Origin: Euglena gracilis
Lineage: Eukaryota > Euglenida > Euglenophyceae > Euglenales
DNA: 64,000 bases
Reading direction: 5' to 3'
NCBI GenBank assembly: GCA_039621445.1
Contig: CP154956.1
Location: 39,272,553 to 39,336,552, forward strand
Both the position numbers and the translations under genes were made by a program. The notes beneath the pieces are model-generated. The model was not told where the DNA came from. It searched no databases and saw nothing but the letters and a program-made list of their open reading frames with translations. Shown one piece after another: positions 1 to 9,680 of the stretch. Position 1 is the stretch's first letter. The number at the start of each line of letters is the position of its first letter.

Positions 1-768
1 GAACATGGACAACAGAAAAATCAAGGCCGCACAAACCAATTAAGGTGGAACCGTTGCTTGCCAAGGAACCTTCAAGCATCTTGAACAAACTTCTCATTTG
101 AAAAAAAGGCACACCTTCAATTGACTTCAAAACACTTGGTCAGTCTCAAAACTTCTTTCCATTCAAATCCAACTTTGTCAAATTGAATCTTTGACTTGAA
201 GTCTTTCCATTGAAATCAACTCTGTCTTAATCTCAATGTCCTGTGAAAAGTGAACCAAATGAGCATCATTTACTGAATCATGAACTAAATCCCTGTGGCT
301 CCCATTTATCATCCAAAAGATGAACAATGAAATGTGCCAGATGTAGCATGAAAGATGTCACAGAAATGTGCAGAAGAAAACCTTCACAGGATTTGTTGGA
401 ATACGGTCGTAAAAACCATTTTGAAGGCATGCCACAGACGAATGAAATGATGCTAAAGTATGCTGAAGCTGCATGCATGTCGCCTACAAAAAATGTTTGG
501 CAGTTTACAAACACTCCAGAAGAACACAGCAGGAGCAACAACAGGGAGCATACCTTCAACTGTGAAACTATCAGCACGAACTTATCACACGAAATGAACT
601 CATCTCTTCGATTTCAATCATTTCAAACAGTGAAACATCTTTTGATTGTGCCTCTGTCTGAATTTAAAATGTCTGTCCGCCAGTGAAATTCCATCTGCCA
701 TGAAAAAGTTCGTCCCAAACGGCTCTAATTTCGATCCTAATTTAGTGTCCGCGAGCTTAAAAATTCAA
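1..768. other. No recognised gene; AT-rich leader region
   Basis: Two overlapping open frames of about 100-120 codons lie here on opposite strands (278-577 minus, 327-686 plus). Neither shows a domain, signal peptide or family resemblance that I recognise. The first 300 bases contain loosely repeated TTGAANTC-like words. I see no convincing regulatory site. Confidence 0.4.
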
Positions 769-839
769 GGTCTCACCCGGGGTTGAACCGGGGATGTTGG
801 AATCCAAGTCCCGGGTGCAGACCGCTACACTATGAGACC
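769..839 (-). tRNA. tRNA-like gene, Pro(TGG) or decayed Gln
   Basis: Read on the minus strand, a perfect 7-bp acceptor stem (GGTCTCA with TGAGACC) closes a 71-nt cloverleaf. The D-arm is tRNA-like (TAGTGTAGCGGT), and the T-arm is strong (CCCCGGTTCAACCCCGGG contains the B box). The seven-base anticodon loop CTTGGAT gives anticodon TGG (Pro). The anticodon stem has only three good pairs, and the sequence resembles a Gln tRNA whose loop and stem have drifted. It is either a functional Pro tRNA with a weak stem or a tRNA pseudogene. No long oligo-T stretch follows closely. Confidence 0.6.
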
Positions 840-1047
840 AATGAGTGACAGCTAAAATGAAAACTATGTAAAAAATTGAGCCTTTCTCCTTTGTTGGTCC
901 TGGGTCCGATTCCGTACGTCCGTCCAGCGTCCAGCACCCTGTCCAGTCGTCCGTCCAGATGTAAGGAATTTTCTCTGCCATCCAAAACTGGTATATATCT
1001 GCCCAAACTCGCGTGCACTGAGACGCCTGCGCTTCCAAAGACCCATC

Positions 1048-1220
1048 CGGCCAGCCGGCCAGCCGGCCAGCCGGCCAGCCGGCCAGCCGGCCAGCCGGCC
1101 AGCCGGCTAGCTGGACCAAGTGCATTTTCTTCAGCCGTCTGGACCAAGCCCACAAGGTCAGCCGTCCGTCCGGACCTTCGCTTTTTTCACCAGCCGTCCG
1201 TCCGTCCGTCCGTCCGCCTC
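1048..1220. repeat. (GGCCAGCC)n and (CGTC)n simple repeats
   Basis: From about 1048 to 1108 the 8-mer CCGGCCAG is repeated in tandem, and from about 1194 to 1218 the tetramer CGTC repeats. Short CGTCCAG words are scattered from 918 to 960. The open frames across this region are low-complexity translations of the repeats and are not genes. Confidence 0.85.
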
Positions 1221-1384
1221 CTGGGGGAGGGTTCCCCATTTGCCCCCCGAATTGACAAAGTGGCGTCAAAGTTTTCAAGTTTACAAGAATGTTCCAAGGA
1301 TTTTGTTTTAAAGTTGCCACCACAAGAACTTCCCAAATTCAATGGGAGTGATCTTTCTACTTTCATGAAACGTTTTTCTATACA

Positions 1385-1496
1385 CAAATTGTGGTTGAGC
1401 CCAGATTTCAGCCTGAAAACGTGTTCAGCCAGGGGCCCCCGAAGGGGGCCCCTGAACACGTTTTCAGGCTGAAATCTGGGCTCAGCCACAATTTGT
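1385..1496. repeat. Foldback hairpin inserted in gag
   Basis: The left arm 1385-1439 and right arm 1445-1496 are almost perfect reverse complements of about 50 bp, with only a few bases between them at an oligo-G/oligo-C turn. The hairpin sits between the first gag block and the TTAA-flanked element. It shares the word AACGTGTTCAG with that neighbour, which suggests a related or derived sequence. Confidence 0.85.
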
Positions 1497-1599
1497 TTAA
1501 AAACGTGTTCAGAGCCCGCCAAATGCCTGCCCTGAAATTCGTGGTCATGATTCACGCAAGGGGTAAAAAACGCGAATTTGTGAAATTCGGACCCAAAAA

Positions 1600-1751
1600 A
1601 CGATGCCCTCACTGAAAACGTGCCTGAACACAGATGCCGTCACTGAAAACGTGTCATTGCCACAAATGCCGTCACTGAAAACGTGTGCTTGCCACAGATG
1701 CCGTCACTGAAAACGTGTCATTGCCACAAATGCCGTCACTGAAAACGTGTC
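1600..1751. repeat. Left subterminal tandem array of the TTAA element
   Basis: About five units of 32 bp, each carrying ATGCCGTCACTGAAAACGTG with small variations. The right array at 2503-2660 has the same units in the same orientation. Such repeated subterminal motifs are often transposase-binding sites. That role is inference here. Confidence 0.8.
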
Positions 1752-1804
1752 ACCCCCCCCCCCTTTTTCTTTCTTTTTTTTCTTTTTCCCGCAGCCCTGC
1801 CAAT

Positions 1805-2348
1805 ATGGCTAAACGCACGGCAAACTTTGTGAATGGTCTTTTGCCACCTCCCCCTAGGACGGAACTGTTCCTGGCTGCTCTTGCGGTATACCAGCAAGAT
1901 GCCAAGAAGCCGAAGGTTGACCCCCTCATGGCACCTTGCTGGCACAGGGCAATACAAAGAAAAAGTCCGGCACCCTGGGTGCAGAGCTTGCTGCTGTTGC
2001 CAACTGTTTGGAGTTCGCCAAACTGTGTCAACATCGGCAAGCCTGTTATCCTGAGCTGCATGCTTTCTTTGTTGCCTGGACGGGATGGGAGCTGGAACCC
2101 AGCCTGTTGTTCAATGAGGCGAGCGTCATTGAACAATGTGTGGCTCAACCCGTGCTGTGTCCCGACTGCCTATGAAACAGGAGAAATGCGGTTTTTGTGG
2201 TGTTGCCATTCCGAAAAATCCAAATTGTGTGGAGCTGAACAAGGTTGTCTGTGACGCCTGCGGTTTGGCATATCATTTTCATTGCCAAGATTTGCGGCGG
2301 CCACCAAAGTATGGCTCTTTTTTGTGTAAAGCCTGTCGTGTGCCGTGA
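1805..2348 (+). pseudogene. PHD-finger protein inside the TTAA element, frameshifted
   Basis: An ATG at 1805 opens a frame beginning MAKRTANFVNGL. The apparent protein continues in a second frame (about 1936-2175, motif LAAVANCLEFAKLC) and a third (about 2171-2348). The last part is a canonical C4HC3 PHD finger: CGFC, 17 residues, CDAC, 4 residues, H-x2-C, 13 residues, CKAC. It ends with TGA. Two frameshifts, or unrecognised small introns, are needed to read through. No DDE catalytic core is visible, so the gene is either an accessory protein or the tail of a lost transposase. PHD fingers usually read histone tails or act as structural zinc modules in transposases. Which applies cannot be told from sequence. 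Confidence 0.6.
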
Positions 2349-2871
2349 TTTTCGTCCCTTCCCTGTCCTTGTGCCAAGGCAACCAAGCCTTCTTGTTGTC
2401 GTGTTGTAGAGTGCCCCCGACCCGCCTCACCTGTTGAGGACCAGCCGGCCTCTCAACCGCACTCCGATTTTTCATGACAGCGTTTTTTGCTTTTTACTCA
2501 GGGTTGCCACAAATGCCCTCATTGAAAACGTGTCATTGCCACAAATGCCGTCACTGAAAACGTGTCCTTGCCACAGATGCCGTCACTGAAAACGTGTCAT
2601 TGCCACAAATGCCGTCACTGAAAACGTGTCATTGCCACAAATGCCGTCATTGAAAACGTGTTCATGACCACGAATTTCAGGGCAGGCATTTGGCGGGCTG
2701 AACACGTTTTTAAGGTGGATGAGATTGAGTGGTGCGGATTTTTTGCGAAACGACCAAAAATTGGATTGGCTTTTACAAGCTCTCAAACCCAAAGTTTTGC
2801 CAATTGTGGAATCATTGGTTGACAAAGGGTTGCCTTTTGAAGAAGTTTGATGGAGATGGAAAAACTACCAT

Positions 2872-3218
2872 CCCCCCCCCCCGAGCTATTCCCCCCCCCG
2901 AGCTATTCCCATTGGGGGTACGGGAATAGCTCACTGTCATAGCACTTTTTATAAAGAACTTCCTAAGAAAGTGGTCAAAAATCGACGTTTTTGGACCATT
3001 TTCAAAATCACCTTTTGGCAAATGTGCTCAAAATTGACCATTTTTTGCGAACATCCAAAAAAGTTGCCAAAAATGACCCCTTTTGGGTTGCCCGAGGGTC
3101 GGGTATGGGAATAGCTCGGGGGGGGGACCTAGGTCCCCCCCCCGAGCTGTTCCCCCCCCCGTACTATTCCCATTGGGCCGTAAAGGGTCCCGGGGACGGG
3201 AATAGCTCGGGGGGGGGG
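2872..3218. mobile_element. Oligo-C foldback insert, CAT target duplication
   Basis: The ends are oligo-C followed by GAGCTATTCCC and the reverse complement GGGAATAGCTC followed by oligo-G. CAT is present immediately outside both ends (2869-2871 and 3219-3221). Removing the insert with one CAT rejoins gag coding, which supports a real insertion with a 3-bp duplication. Internal copies of the GAGCTATTCCC word are near 2889 and 3140. The core is AT-rich with CCAAAAATG-type words. No coding capacity. Confidence 0.75.
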
Positions 3219-3221
3219 CAT

Positions 3222-3900
3222 GGTATGGCCACGGTATGAAAGTGATTTGACGTTACGTTTGACAGTCGAGAACGTAAACCCCCTTCCATACAACGCGGAG
3301 CCGAGTGAAGTTCAACGCCTTTTGAACAAGATGGAGTCCAATTTTGCCAAAATGTCACCCGAATCGATGAGTTTGCAAGAAAAGTTTTTGGTCCTTATGA
3401 GAAAGGTGCATCCGAAGTCTTGGAACGAAATCCAATCCGATTGATTCTTCAAAAGCGAAACATTTTCCGATTTGAAAGAGACACTCATGACAAGGCAAAA
3501 GAAGATTGGATGGAAAAGCAAATTTCGGGAAACACGCGTCATTTGAAAGCAAAATTGCATGCTTTGAAGACAACCGAACGAACCCCCACAAGAAGTTTCC
3601 GATGTTGAAAAGGGGAGAGGCAAAGGATCCAAAGGCTAAATCACATAGAAAAGGTGGGAGGGGCCACCCCAAGCCAAAGCACCCCCGAGCAAAGATTTAC
3701 AACGACAATTTGGTGCAAGTTTTGCAAAAAGAAAGGTCATTATGAAAGCAAGCAAAGTTCCCCGAATTACGTCCCAAAAAGAAAGATTTTGCGAAACCAA
3801 TTCCCCAAGAAGTTGTGAGTGATCCCCCCGAAAGCAATTCCAAGAAAAGAAAGGCGGATGTGCTTATTTTCTCACCAACACCCTTTGGATGGATGCAAAG
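3222..3900 (+). pseudogene. gag 3' part with zinc knuckle
   Basis: The block has RLTVENVNPLPYNAEP and KMESNFAKMSP followed by MRKVHPKSWNEIQSD and a TGA at 3442. Beyond the stop, coding continues in shifting frames to a nucleocapsid zinc knuckle near 3705-3750. The knuckle starts C-x2-C-x4-H, but the fourth ligand, expected to be Cys, is Gln. A basic, lysine-rich stretch follows. The protein would bind element RNA in a virus-like particle. The lost ligand, stops and shifts show it is inactive. Confidence 0.6.
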
Positions 3901-3917
3901 GTGAATGCATTGCATGA

Positions 3918-4085
3918 ATGCATTGGAATTGGAAGTGGAATGGAACGAGGAGCAAATATGACACTTACCAAAAGGAGTTGCTCGCGGGAATTTTGCCGAT
4001 CGGGGCACAATTTAGGATTGTCTCCGGAATGCCAATAATCATTTGGTTTTGTGACAACCAAGCGACAAAAAGTTTTCTCGACGGA
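3918..4085 (+). pseudogene. Ty3/gypsy RNase H fragment
   Basis: The frame contains YDTYQKELLAGILPIG, then MPIIIWFCDNQATKSF. These match the RNase H segments surrounding the second and third catalytic acids of Ty3/gypsy polymerases (the E of KELLA and the D of DNQAT). The order relative to the gag pieces upstream is right, but the reverse transcriptase is gone. Sequence after 4085 turns into an oligo-C repeat. Confidence 0.6.
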
Positions 4086-4184
4086 CCGCCCCCCGCCAGG
4101 TTATTTGGGCCTTTTTCAGCGCCACAAAGGAATTTTGCCTAAAAGGCAAAGGGAGGGTGCCAAGTTACTGGAACCATCTTGTTT

Positions 4185-4326
4185 GCCCCTCAACCCCCAT
4201 AAAGTACCTCCTAGGGTGGTACATTTGGTCATACCGAAAACTTCCGGAGGTTTCGGTAGGATTGTTTCCGGAAGTTTTGGTATGACCAAATGTACCCTTG
4301 GAGGCCCTCTATGGGGGTTGAGCCCC
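4185..4326. repeat. Foldback hairpin (TTTGGTCATACCGAAAACTT arms)
   Basis: Left arm about 4185-4247 (CCTCAACCCCCATA onward) and right arm about 4262-4326 are imperfect reverse complements of about 60 bp around a very short loop. The right end runs straight into a GCGTCCCC minisatellite. Confidence 0.75.
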
Positions 4327-4378
4327 CGCGTCCCCCCCCCCCGCGTCCCCCCCCCGCGTCCCCCCCCCGCGTCCCCAC
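4326..4378. repeat. (CCCCCCCGCGT)n minisatellite, copy 1
   Basis: Oligo-C runs of 7-11 alternate with GCGT tags. The same minisatellite occurs at 6583-6637, 29742-29788 and 30620-30672. Three of the four copies end at ACCAAGTGG, so the array is part of a dispersed repeat. Confidence 0.85.
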
Positions 4379-4720
4379 CAAGTGGATTGGTCCTTTTTTT
4401 GTACAGGCTTTTGTGCAATATCCCGGCATGCTTAATGTGATGAAACGAAGAAGAGGGGAGAAGGAAAACGAACGTTGCAAAACAAGTACCCCCCCCCCTT
4501 ATTGTCCCTGGGCCCGGCCGACGGGGGATTTTTTGGCCCGGCCAATGAAATTCCTTTGGTACCCCCTTATTGCCCCCCCCCCCCTATTGTCCGATCGGGC
4601 CTCCCGGGGGCAGGTTGGTGGACAATAGGGGGGGGTATGAAGTCAAAGAATTTATCCTTGCCTCTACAAAAAGCCAGTTGGCCCGTGTGATGGGTGAAGG
4701 TCGTGACCTTACGGGGGTCG
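4370..4720. repeat. Dispersed repeat (ACCAAGTGG family), copy 1
   Basis: After the minisatellite, the sequence ACCAAGTGGNTTGGT, then GGCATGCTT and AACGTTGCAAAACAAGT, is shared with 6629-6800. The start is shared with 29785-29820. The related copy at 6.6 kb lacks the oligo-C insert found here at 4489-4634. A short frame containing QYPGMLNVMKRRR is conserved between the two copies, but I cannot assign it. It may be a retroelement fragment. Confidence 0.6.
4489..4634. mobile_element. Oligo-C foldback insert, GTA target duplication
   Basis: Ends are oligo-C then TTATTGTCC, and GGACAATA then oligo-G. GTA occurs just outside each end (4486-4488 and 4635-4637). The homologous empty site is visible at about 6742-6748, where ACAAGT runs directly into GAGAAATCAAAAG. 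This is the best insertion/empty-site pair in the window. Confidence 0.75.
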
Positions 4721-4727
4721 TGCCCCC

Positions 4728-4910
4728 CCCCCGTGCCCCCCCCCCCCCCCGTGACCCCCCCGTGACCCGCAAATGAGGGGTGCGATTTGTCCAATCGATG
4801 GGCAGCAATTTGTGCCTTCCATGTTCTCACCGAGTCCACCCACAAGGTCCCCGAAACTGCCATTTGCCCCCCGTGACCCCCCCCCCTGACCCCCCCGTGA
4901 CCTGCGCCAC
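4728..4910. repeat. (CCCCCCGTGA)n minisatellites
   Basis: Two arrays (about 4728-4772 and 4866-4905) in which oligo-C is separated by GTGAC tags. They bracket an unrecognised stretch of about 95 bp. Equivalent arrays lie at 7364-7412 and 8768-8815. Confidence 0.8.
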
Positions 4911-5062
4911 CCCCCATGAGTTTCTAAGGGAGTGCTTCCTCTTTCTTCACGGTGTTGCTCATGCGAAGTGTCCATTTGTTTCTTCCTGTTTGTTCGGCAT
5001 GATCAATGATAATGCTAGATTGTCCCCCTGCAACCACTACACACATTTCCATTTTGTATTTG

Positions 5063-5282
5063 TATTTGACTCCCCCCCCTCCAGCCCCCCGTTTTTGGCC
5101 CGTAACCCATGCATTTTGGGTCATTTCCGGATTAAAAAAAGTTGAAAAAAATCGACCAGGTGGGAGGATTTGGCTGAACGCCCGGGGGCTCAAACAACAA
5201 AATTGACAAAATGGAAAAGAAAAACAAGAGATAACAACGGAGTCAAAATACAAAAACGGGGGGCTGGAGGGGGGGGTCAAAT
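5063..5282. mobile_element. Oligo-C foldback insert, TTTGACTCCCC termini
   Basis: Left arm 5063-5098 (TATTTGACTCCCCCCCCTCC then AGCCCCCCGTTTTTG) and right arm 5251-5282 are reverse complements. The core is AT-rich and non-coding. No clear target duplication is visible. Confidence 0.65.
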
Positions 5283-5449
5283 AACGCTCATTTTCGACCG
5301 AAAACAGGTTTTCCAGGTTCGGGAGGCCAGAAAAATATCGTATGGGGAATTTTTTTTGATTTTTTGGACCAGAAATTTTCAAACAGTTGGGCAATCTCTA
5401 GCCAACTCAAAATTGGTACATGGCTCTTTGGGATACACCATGCATGATC

Positions 5450-6075
5450 TGGGGGGGGGGGGCTTTTTCGACCCCCCAGCTCCCAGTTCTTGGCCTGAAA
5501 CTGCCAGCCGGGCTGGGCTGCCCAGCTGGGCCGGGAGTCATGGCCAGTTTCCCCCCCCCAGGACCCCCCCAGGACCCCACCCCCCCAGGACCCCCCCAGG
5601 ACCCCCCCAGGACCCCCCCAGGACCCCCCCAGGACCCCCCCAGGACCCCCCCAGAACCCCCCCAGGACCCACCGGGGGGCGGTACCCAGATGACCCACTG
5701 ACCGTGGAGTTCCGGGCGCCTTCGGCGCCCGCTACCGGGGGGGGCTCCTGCCCCCCCCGGACCCCCCCGGGCTTCAAAATAACCTCATCTTTTGGAGCAA
5801 AAATTTTTCCAAAAAGTTGCGGGACCCCCCCACGACCCCCCCAGCACCCACCCAAGGCCCCCCCCGGCCCCCCCCCCGACCCCCCCCAGACCCCCCCAGG
5901 ACCCCCCCAGGACCCCCCCAGGACAGAGTCCTGGGGGGGGGGGGAAACTGGCCATAAGTGTGGGCCGGGCCACCGAGCCGGGCCGGGCCATGGAGCCGGG
6001 CCGGGCCGGGTTGGGCTGCCGGGGTGTTGGTTGGGTAGAGTTGCCTGGCTGGGTCACCATGGCAACTCAGTAGTA
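5450..6075. repeat. (CAGGACCCCCC)n minisatellite and GCCGGGCC repeats
   Basis: From about 5556 to 5665 and again 5885-5925 an 11-12 bp unit CAGGACCCCCC repeats in tandem. AAACTGGCCAT/ATGGCCAGTTT sequences outside the arrays (about 5538-5552 and 5944-5958) are inverted, so the whole unit is a foldback. A GGGCGCCTTCGGCGCCC hairpin lies at about 5717-5733. GCCGGGCCGGGCC words follow at 5965-6020. The 334-codon open frame crossing this region is a repeat translation. Confidence 0.8.
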
Positions 6076-6179
6076 CAGTACTACACAAAACCTGGTCAGG
6101 TTGCCATGAAAATTGTTTTTCATCTCAAATCTTGGCCTTTTTTTCTGTTTCCGGAAAATGTGAAGGGAAATTAAGGATT

Positions 6180-6580
6180 CAAAATTTTGATTTTGCACAA
6201 TTTTTTCCCCCAAGTTTGACCAAAGAATCATGTGTTTTTGAAGCATTTTGACTCATTTCAAGTTCTCCCTTCCGATCAAGGGAAATTCGGTCTTGCCATT
6301 TTTTCCCTTTGTTCTTTTTTACTTTTTCTTGCTTTTTTATTGTTTTTTGAAACCCACAAAGAGTGACAGGTCTGTGATGCCGAACTAATTTTGCATGGTA
6401 TAGTCTGTGTAAAACCATGCCCCCCACGATGGTGTCCCAGTGTCCCATACCCCCTTGCTGTCCGCATGTTGCAAAGAAGTTTGATGCTATTTTTGTTCGG
6501 GTGTTGCGGAGGGCCAAAGGCCGAGTAAGCGAAAAAAATAATAATGTCAAAAACGTGGCACACAAAAATCAGGGGTTGTG
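6180..6580. other. No recognised gene; AT-rich spacer
   Basis: Low-complexity T-rich sequence with no supported coding region. The second copy of the GCGTCCCC/ACCAAGTGG repeat begins at 6583. Confidence 0.4.
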
Positions 6581-6582
6581 CC

Positions 6583-6800
6583 CCCGCGTCCCCCCCCCGC
6601 ATCCCCCCCCCGCGTCCCCCCCCCGCGTCCCCACCAAGTGGCTTGGTGTCTTTTTTGAACAGGCTTTTCTGCAATGTCCCGGCATGCTTGCTATGATGAA
6701 ATGAAGAAGAGAGGAGAAAGAAAAAGAGCGTTGCAAAAACAAGTGAGAAATCAAAAGTTTATCCTTGCCCCACAAAAAAACGCAACTTGTTCGCTCCCCG
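6583..6800. repeat. Dispersed repeat (ACCAAGTGG family), copy 2
   Basis: The GCGTCCCC minisatellite (6583-6637) is followed by the same sequence as at 4370-4720, but without the oligo-C insert. It therefore serves as the empty-site reference for the insert at 4489-4634. Confidence 0.65.
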
Positions 6801-6833
6801 CCTACAACCCCCACCTAACCCCAACCTAAGGCT

Positions 6834-6931
6834 GCCTCGATTAATCGGATTAATCGATTAATCGTTCAGCGGCGGGTGATTAATCGTTCAATCGGCCGGG
6901 GGGTCAATTAATCGAAATTAATCGGTCTCCA
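6834..6931. repeat. CGATTAATCG short element, copy 1
   Basis: AAGGCTGCCTCGATTAATCG leads into several AATCGATTAATC words, a short oligo-G run, then the same words inverted. Related copies are at about 20704-20835, 32560-32660 and 44312-44405. It is short, non-coding and has inverted-repeat symmetry. Confidence 0.7.
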
Positions 6932-7363
6932 AAGCAAAAAACAACAATTGGACATGGAAATGGGACCACAGGAGCACAATTTCTCCTCAAAGACACCGGA
7001 ATGGAACAAATGGAGTACATGCACAAAGGCAAAACTCTGGATGAGAAATCATTTGCAAAACACCGTTTCTAACAAATGTCACTCAACCTTGACAGGAGCA
7101 GAAACACCATGTCCTCCACCTTGGATACAAGGTCCAAATTGGACCTTGAAAAGGGTCTTCGATAAGCCGATAAGCGAGAGCATTGCATGCCCAAATTGCG
7201 CAGCAAATTTCTTTTGACGAAAAGTGAGCTTTCACCCCCTCAGCCGTATTCCGTTTCAGCAATGCAGTGCTGATCTTTGTTTGTCCTGGAACAGACCCAG
7301 AAAGAAACAAATAAAAAAAACTCCAACCCCAACCCTAAATTTTTGTTCTTTAAGGGGGTGCTA

Positions 7364-7412
7364 CCCCCGTGACCCCCCCCCGTGACCCCCCCCCCGTGAC
7401 CCGCCCGTGACC
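7364..7412. repeat. (CCCCCCGTGA)n minisatellite, third array
   Basis: GTGAC tags separated by oligo-C, the same unit as at 4.73-4.91 kb. The surrounding 6930-7650 has no gene I can support. Confidence 0.75.
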
Positions 7413-7657
7413 CGAGAATCGAGCCTTTGATTTTCATACAATGCATCAACCTTCATCACTTCAGCCTTTCTTTTCATTCATCATTCCAGGTGGGTGGTGT
7501 TTTTGGTCGCTTTTCATCAATTTTCTTGTTCAAACCATCGAAAATTTGCCTTGACATGGTCTAAAAATGGAAAGAAATGCCAAGATTTGAGGTGAAAAAT
7601 TTTTCGACCCAAACAATGGCGCTTCTTTGCCGTATGAATTTGACCGGCTCATTGCGG

Positions 7658-8141
7658 GAAATTGTTGATGGACTTTTTGGTGGTTGCTAGCAACTGGTCG
7701 CTAGCGACCAAGTCTGCTGACCATTGGTGGTCGGGGGGGGGGGGCTGCTGCCCCCCCCCCGGACCCCCCACCCAACAATGACACAATCCCCTTGTGTGTG
7801 CAAGGCAAGGATGGCCGAGTCGCGCTCCGTAGTCTTATGTGTGCAATGGTTATGGTTTCACAGAACAGGCGCAAAGAGAATTACTCAATTTTTTTTTGTA
7901 AATTGACCCCCGAATGGAGGGTTTGGAAGGCATTTGGGTTGGTTTTGAGTCATTTTCCTCCAAATATGAATGAGTTTTTTTCCGAGGGGGGCTTAAAAAC
8001 TTTTTCGAAGGGGGGGGGTGGACTTAAAATTGGTGGTCGGAGCAACTAGTCGCTCCGACCACCAATGGTCACTAGCGACTAGTCGCTAGCGACCCTAGCG
8101 ACTAGTCGCTAGCGACCACCAAAAAGTCCATCACCAATTTC
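7658..8141. mobile_element. Foldback element with GATGGACTTTTTGGTGG termini
   Basis: Left end 7658 (GAAATTGTTGATGGAC) and right end 8141 (reverse complement GAAATTGGTGATGGAC) are inverted repeats. They continue into CTAGCGAC/GTCGCTAG palindromes, several in tandem at 8070-8118. An oligo-G/oligo-C turn lies near 7734-7765. The interior is AT-rich and non-coding. Confidence 0.75.
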
Positions 8142-8760
8142 TCGCTCGGGGCCAATTTGACCCAAAACATTGGCAAAAAGGGGAGATTGTGCAAGTAGGA
8201 AAGAATTTCATCGCAAAAAGGGGGAGGGGAAACATGAAATTTTTGTGGAAGAGAACCCCCCCAAAAAACAGAAAATAATTGTCCTCACCCCACCTTCCAT
8301 TTGGACAACCAAACCCCTTTTTGGCACCCAACGTCCAACGCACCTCCACACCCAAAAATGTCCAAAAATCTTGTCCCCTAAAAATAGTGCCAGAAATTGT
8401 TGCATTTCTGCAACGAAAACAGAATTTTTTGGCTATTTTTCCCCTTTCAAAAATAGCCATTTTGGGCCATTTTTTCAAAAATGGCCTAAAATGCATCCCA
8501 AAAAAAATGTAACGGTCAAGAAAATCCTAAAAAATTCCTTTTCAAAAAAAATGAAAAAATGACCAATTTTGGACATAAAAATCACCCAAAAATGACCACT
8601 TTGAAACCAAAAGGCATTATTCTGTTCAAAAATGGCCCAAAAATGGCCAAAAATGATTACTTTTTGGGCCCAAAATCACCGATTTTAGGATGCGTGCTGC
8701 CCTTCTCGTGATGGGATGCAACAACATGGATGCTGCCTCCCGACCACCTCCAAAGTGGCA
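8142..8760. other. AT-rich spacer with CCAAAAATGGCC words
   Basis: No gene recognised. Many AAAAATGGCC/GGCCATTTTT words make this low-complexity. The segment 8655-8698 (AAATCACCGATTTTAGGATG) recurs inverted at about 11940-11985. Confidence 0.45.
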
Positions 8761-8767
8761 TACTTCC

Positions 8768-8815
8768 CCCGTGACCCCCCCCGTGACCCCCCCGTGACCC
8801 CCCCCCGTGACCCGC
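8768..8815. repeat. (CCCCCCGTGA)n minisatellite, fourth array
   Basis: GTGAC tags between oligo-C runs, ending GTGACCCGCACCACC, much like the array ends at 4.78 and 4.9 kb. Confidence 0.75.
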
Positions 8816-9222
8816 ACCACCCCCTTTCGCTAGCCGCCCGGCTATCCAGACCAAACAATACGTACGCCGCACGCAGTCATGGCTGGAGCAGGAAAAAAAA
8901 TTGTGTGTGTTTTGGACGGGACTAAGGTCGCCCGTGCCAAAGTTTTCTGGCACAAGGTCACCGTGCTGAATGTTCGGACCAAAATGCCGCCCGCCTGTTA
9001 GCTTTATCCCGTGGGTGCTCCGGACAAAAAGAAACCTGCCGGAGGAGGCCCCCAACTTGTCCCCCACGTGTGGCACCAAAACTGGTTCCCACCTGTGGCA
9101 CTGAAAGTGCTTCCCAAACTGGGGTCTCAAAGAATTCTTTAAGAACTGTAATCAAGACGTGGGTCCCAAAATGCCCCAAGGTCTGGCCCAAGATGGCACC
9201 AAACTGGGGGGGGGGGGGGGGC

Positions 9223-9680
9223 TCAACAGAATGTTTTCAGAACAAGAACGCCACAAAAAGCCTGCCCGGGGGTGGATTCGTCATGAAGCCATTCGTTCAA
9301 GGGGGGTAGGTTGTGGGAGGAGAGATACGGGACGTGACGATGATGGGGTGACCGGCCGGGAAGACGGAAGGGCGCCGCTTCGTCATTCCCCGGCAGGGAC
9401 GTGCTGGGCGGCGGGTCGATGTGGAGGTAGAGGCACCAGGTTCGCCATCGGGGGTGGGGTAGGAGCGCGGTACCACGAACGCGGAAGAGGGGCGCCTTCG
9501 GTAGCTGCGTGGAGCGCAGGGCCGCTGCCTGCAGTCTCGGCAGAGCGGGAGACCAGTCCGGGGCGATGATCACGGCGTGGATGCCGTGCCGAAGGCCGTG
9601 ACCGAGGAGCTGTGGCAGGACACGGAAAGGTGGGTTCATCCACAAGGCCTCCGGGCGGCTCCAAGGAGGTTAGGCAGGGG
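9223..9680 (-). pseudogene. DIRS-like retrotransposon, segment after RNase H
   Basis: On the minus strand a frame opens with EALWMNPPFRVLPQLLGHG and continues HAVIIAPDWSPALPRLQ. This matches the conserved block after the RNase H of DIRS-type retrotransposons (NPPF or FPPF, then a short helix, then APxW). The block continues the 10083-10729 frame on the other side of an oligo-G insert. After about 9400 the similarity fades. No tyrosine recombinase is recognised downstream. Confidence 0.6.

Larger units (their letters stand above)
1501..2709. mobile_element. 1.2-kb DNA element with long TIRs and TTAA flanks
   Basis: The ends are inverted repeats of about 52 bp: 1501-1552 reads AAACGTGTTCAG onward and the reverse complement of 2658-2709 matches it apart from a 2-base indel. 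TTAA lies immediately outside both ends (1497-1500 and 2710-2713), the target duplication typical of piggyBac- and Kolobok-type transposons. Inside each end is a direct array of a unit of about 32 bp containing CACTGAAAACGTGTCATTGC (about 1600-1751 and 2503-2660), in the same orientation at both ends. The interior carries a broken PHD-finger gene. The element lies inside a Ty3 gag, which dates it as later than that retroelement. Confidence 0.85.
1249..4085 (+). mobile_element. Ty3/gypsy-like retrotransposon remnant, internally deleted and split
   Basis: Gag-like coding occurs in three blocks: 1249-1396 (motif LPKFNGSD), 2714-2858 (motif KLDWLLQALKPKV) and 3222-3900. The last block ends with a nucleocapsid zinc knuckle near 3705-3750. 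An RNase H-like block follows at about 3940-4080 (YDTYQKELLAG, then CDNQATKSF). Most of protease, reverse transcriptase and integrase is missing between knuckle and RNase H, so the element is internally deleted. Gag is interrupted by a hairpin, a TTAA-flanked element and an oligo-C foldback, and joining the flanks restores reading across each. Several TGA stops and single-base shifts show it is dead. The WLL motif is shared with a second gag at about 50.7-51.1 kb on the minus strand. Confidence 0.7.

Noticed and set aside
5170-6174. 334-codon open frame
   Set aside because: Mostly a translation of the CAGGACCCCCC minisatellite (Pro-rich). The complementary frame is Gly-rich. No domain.
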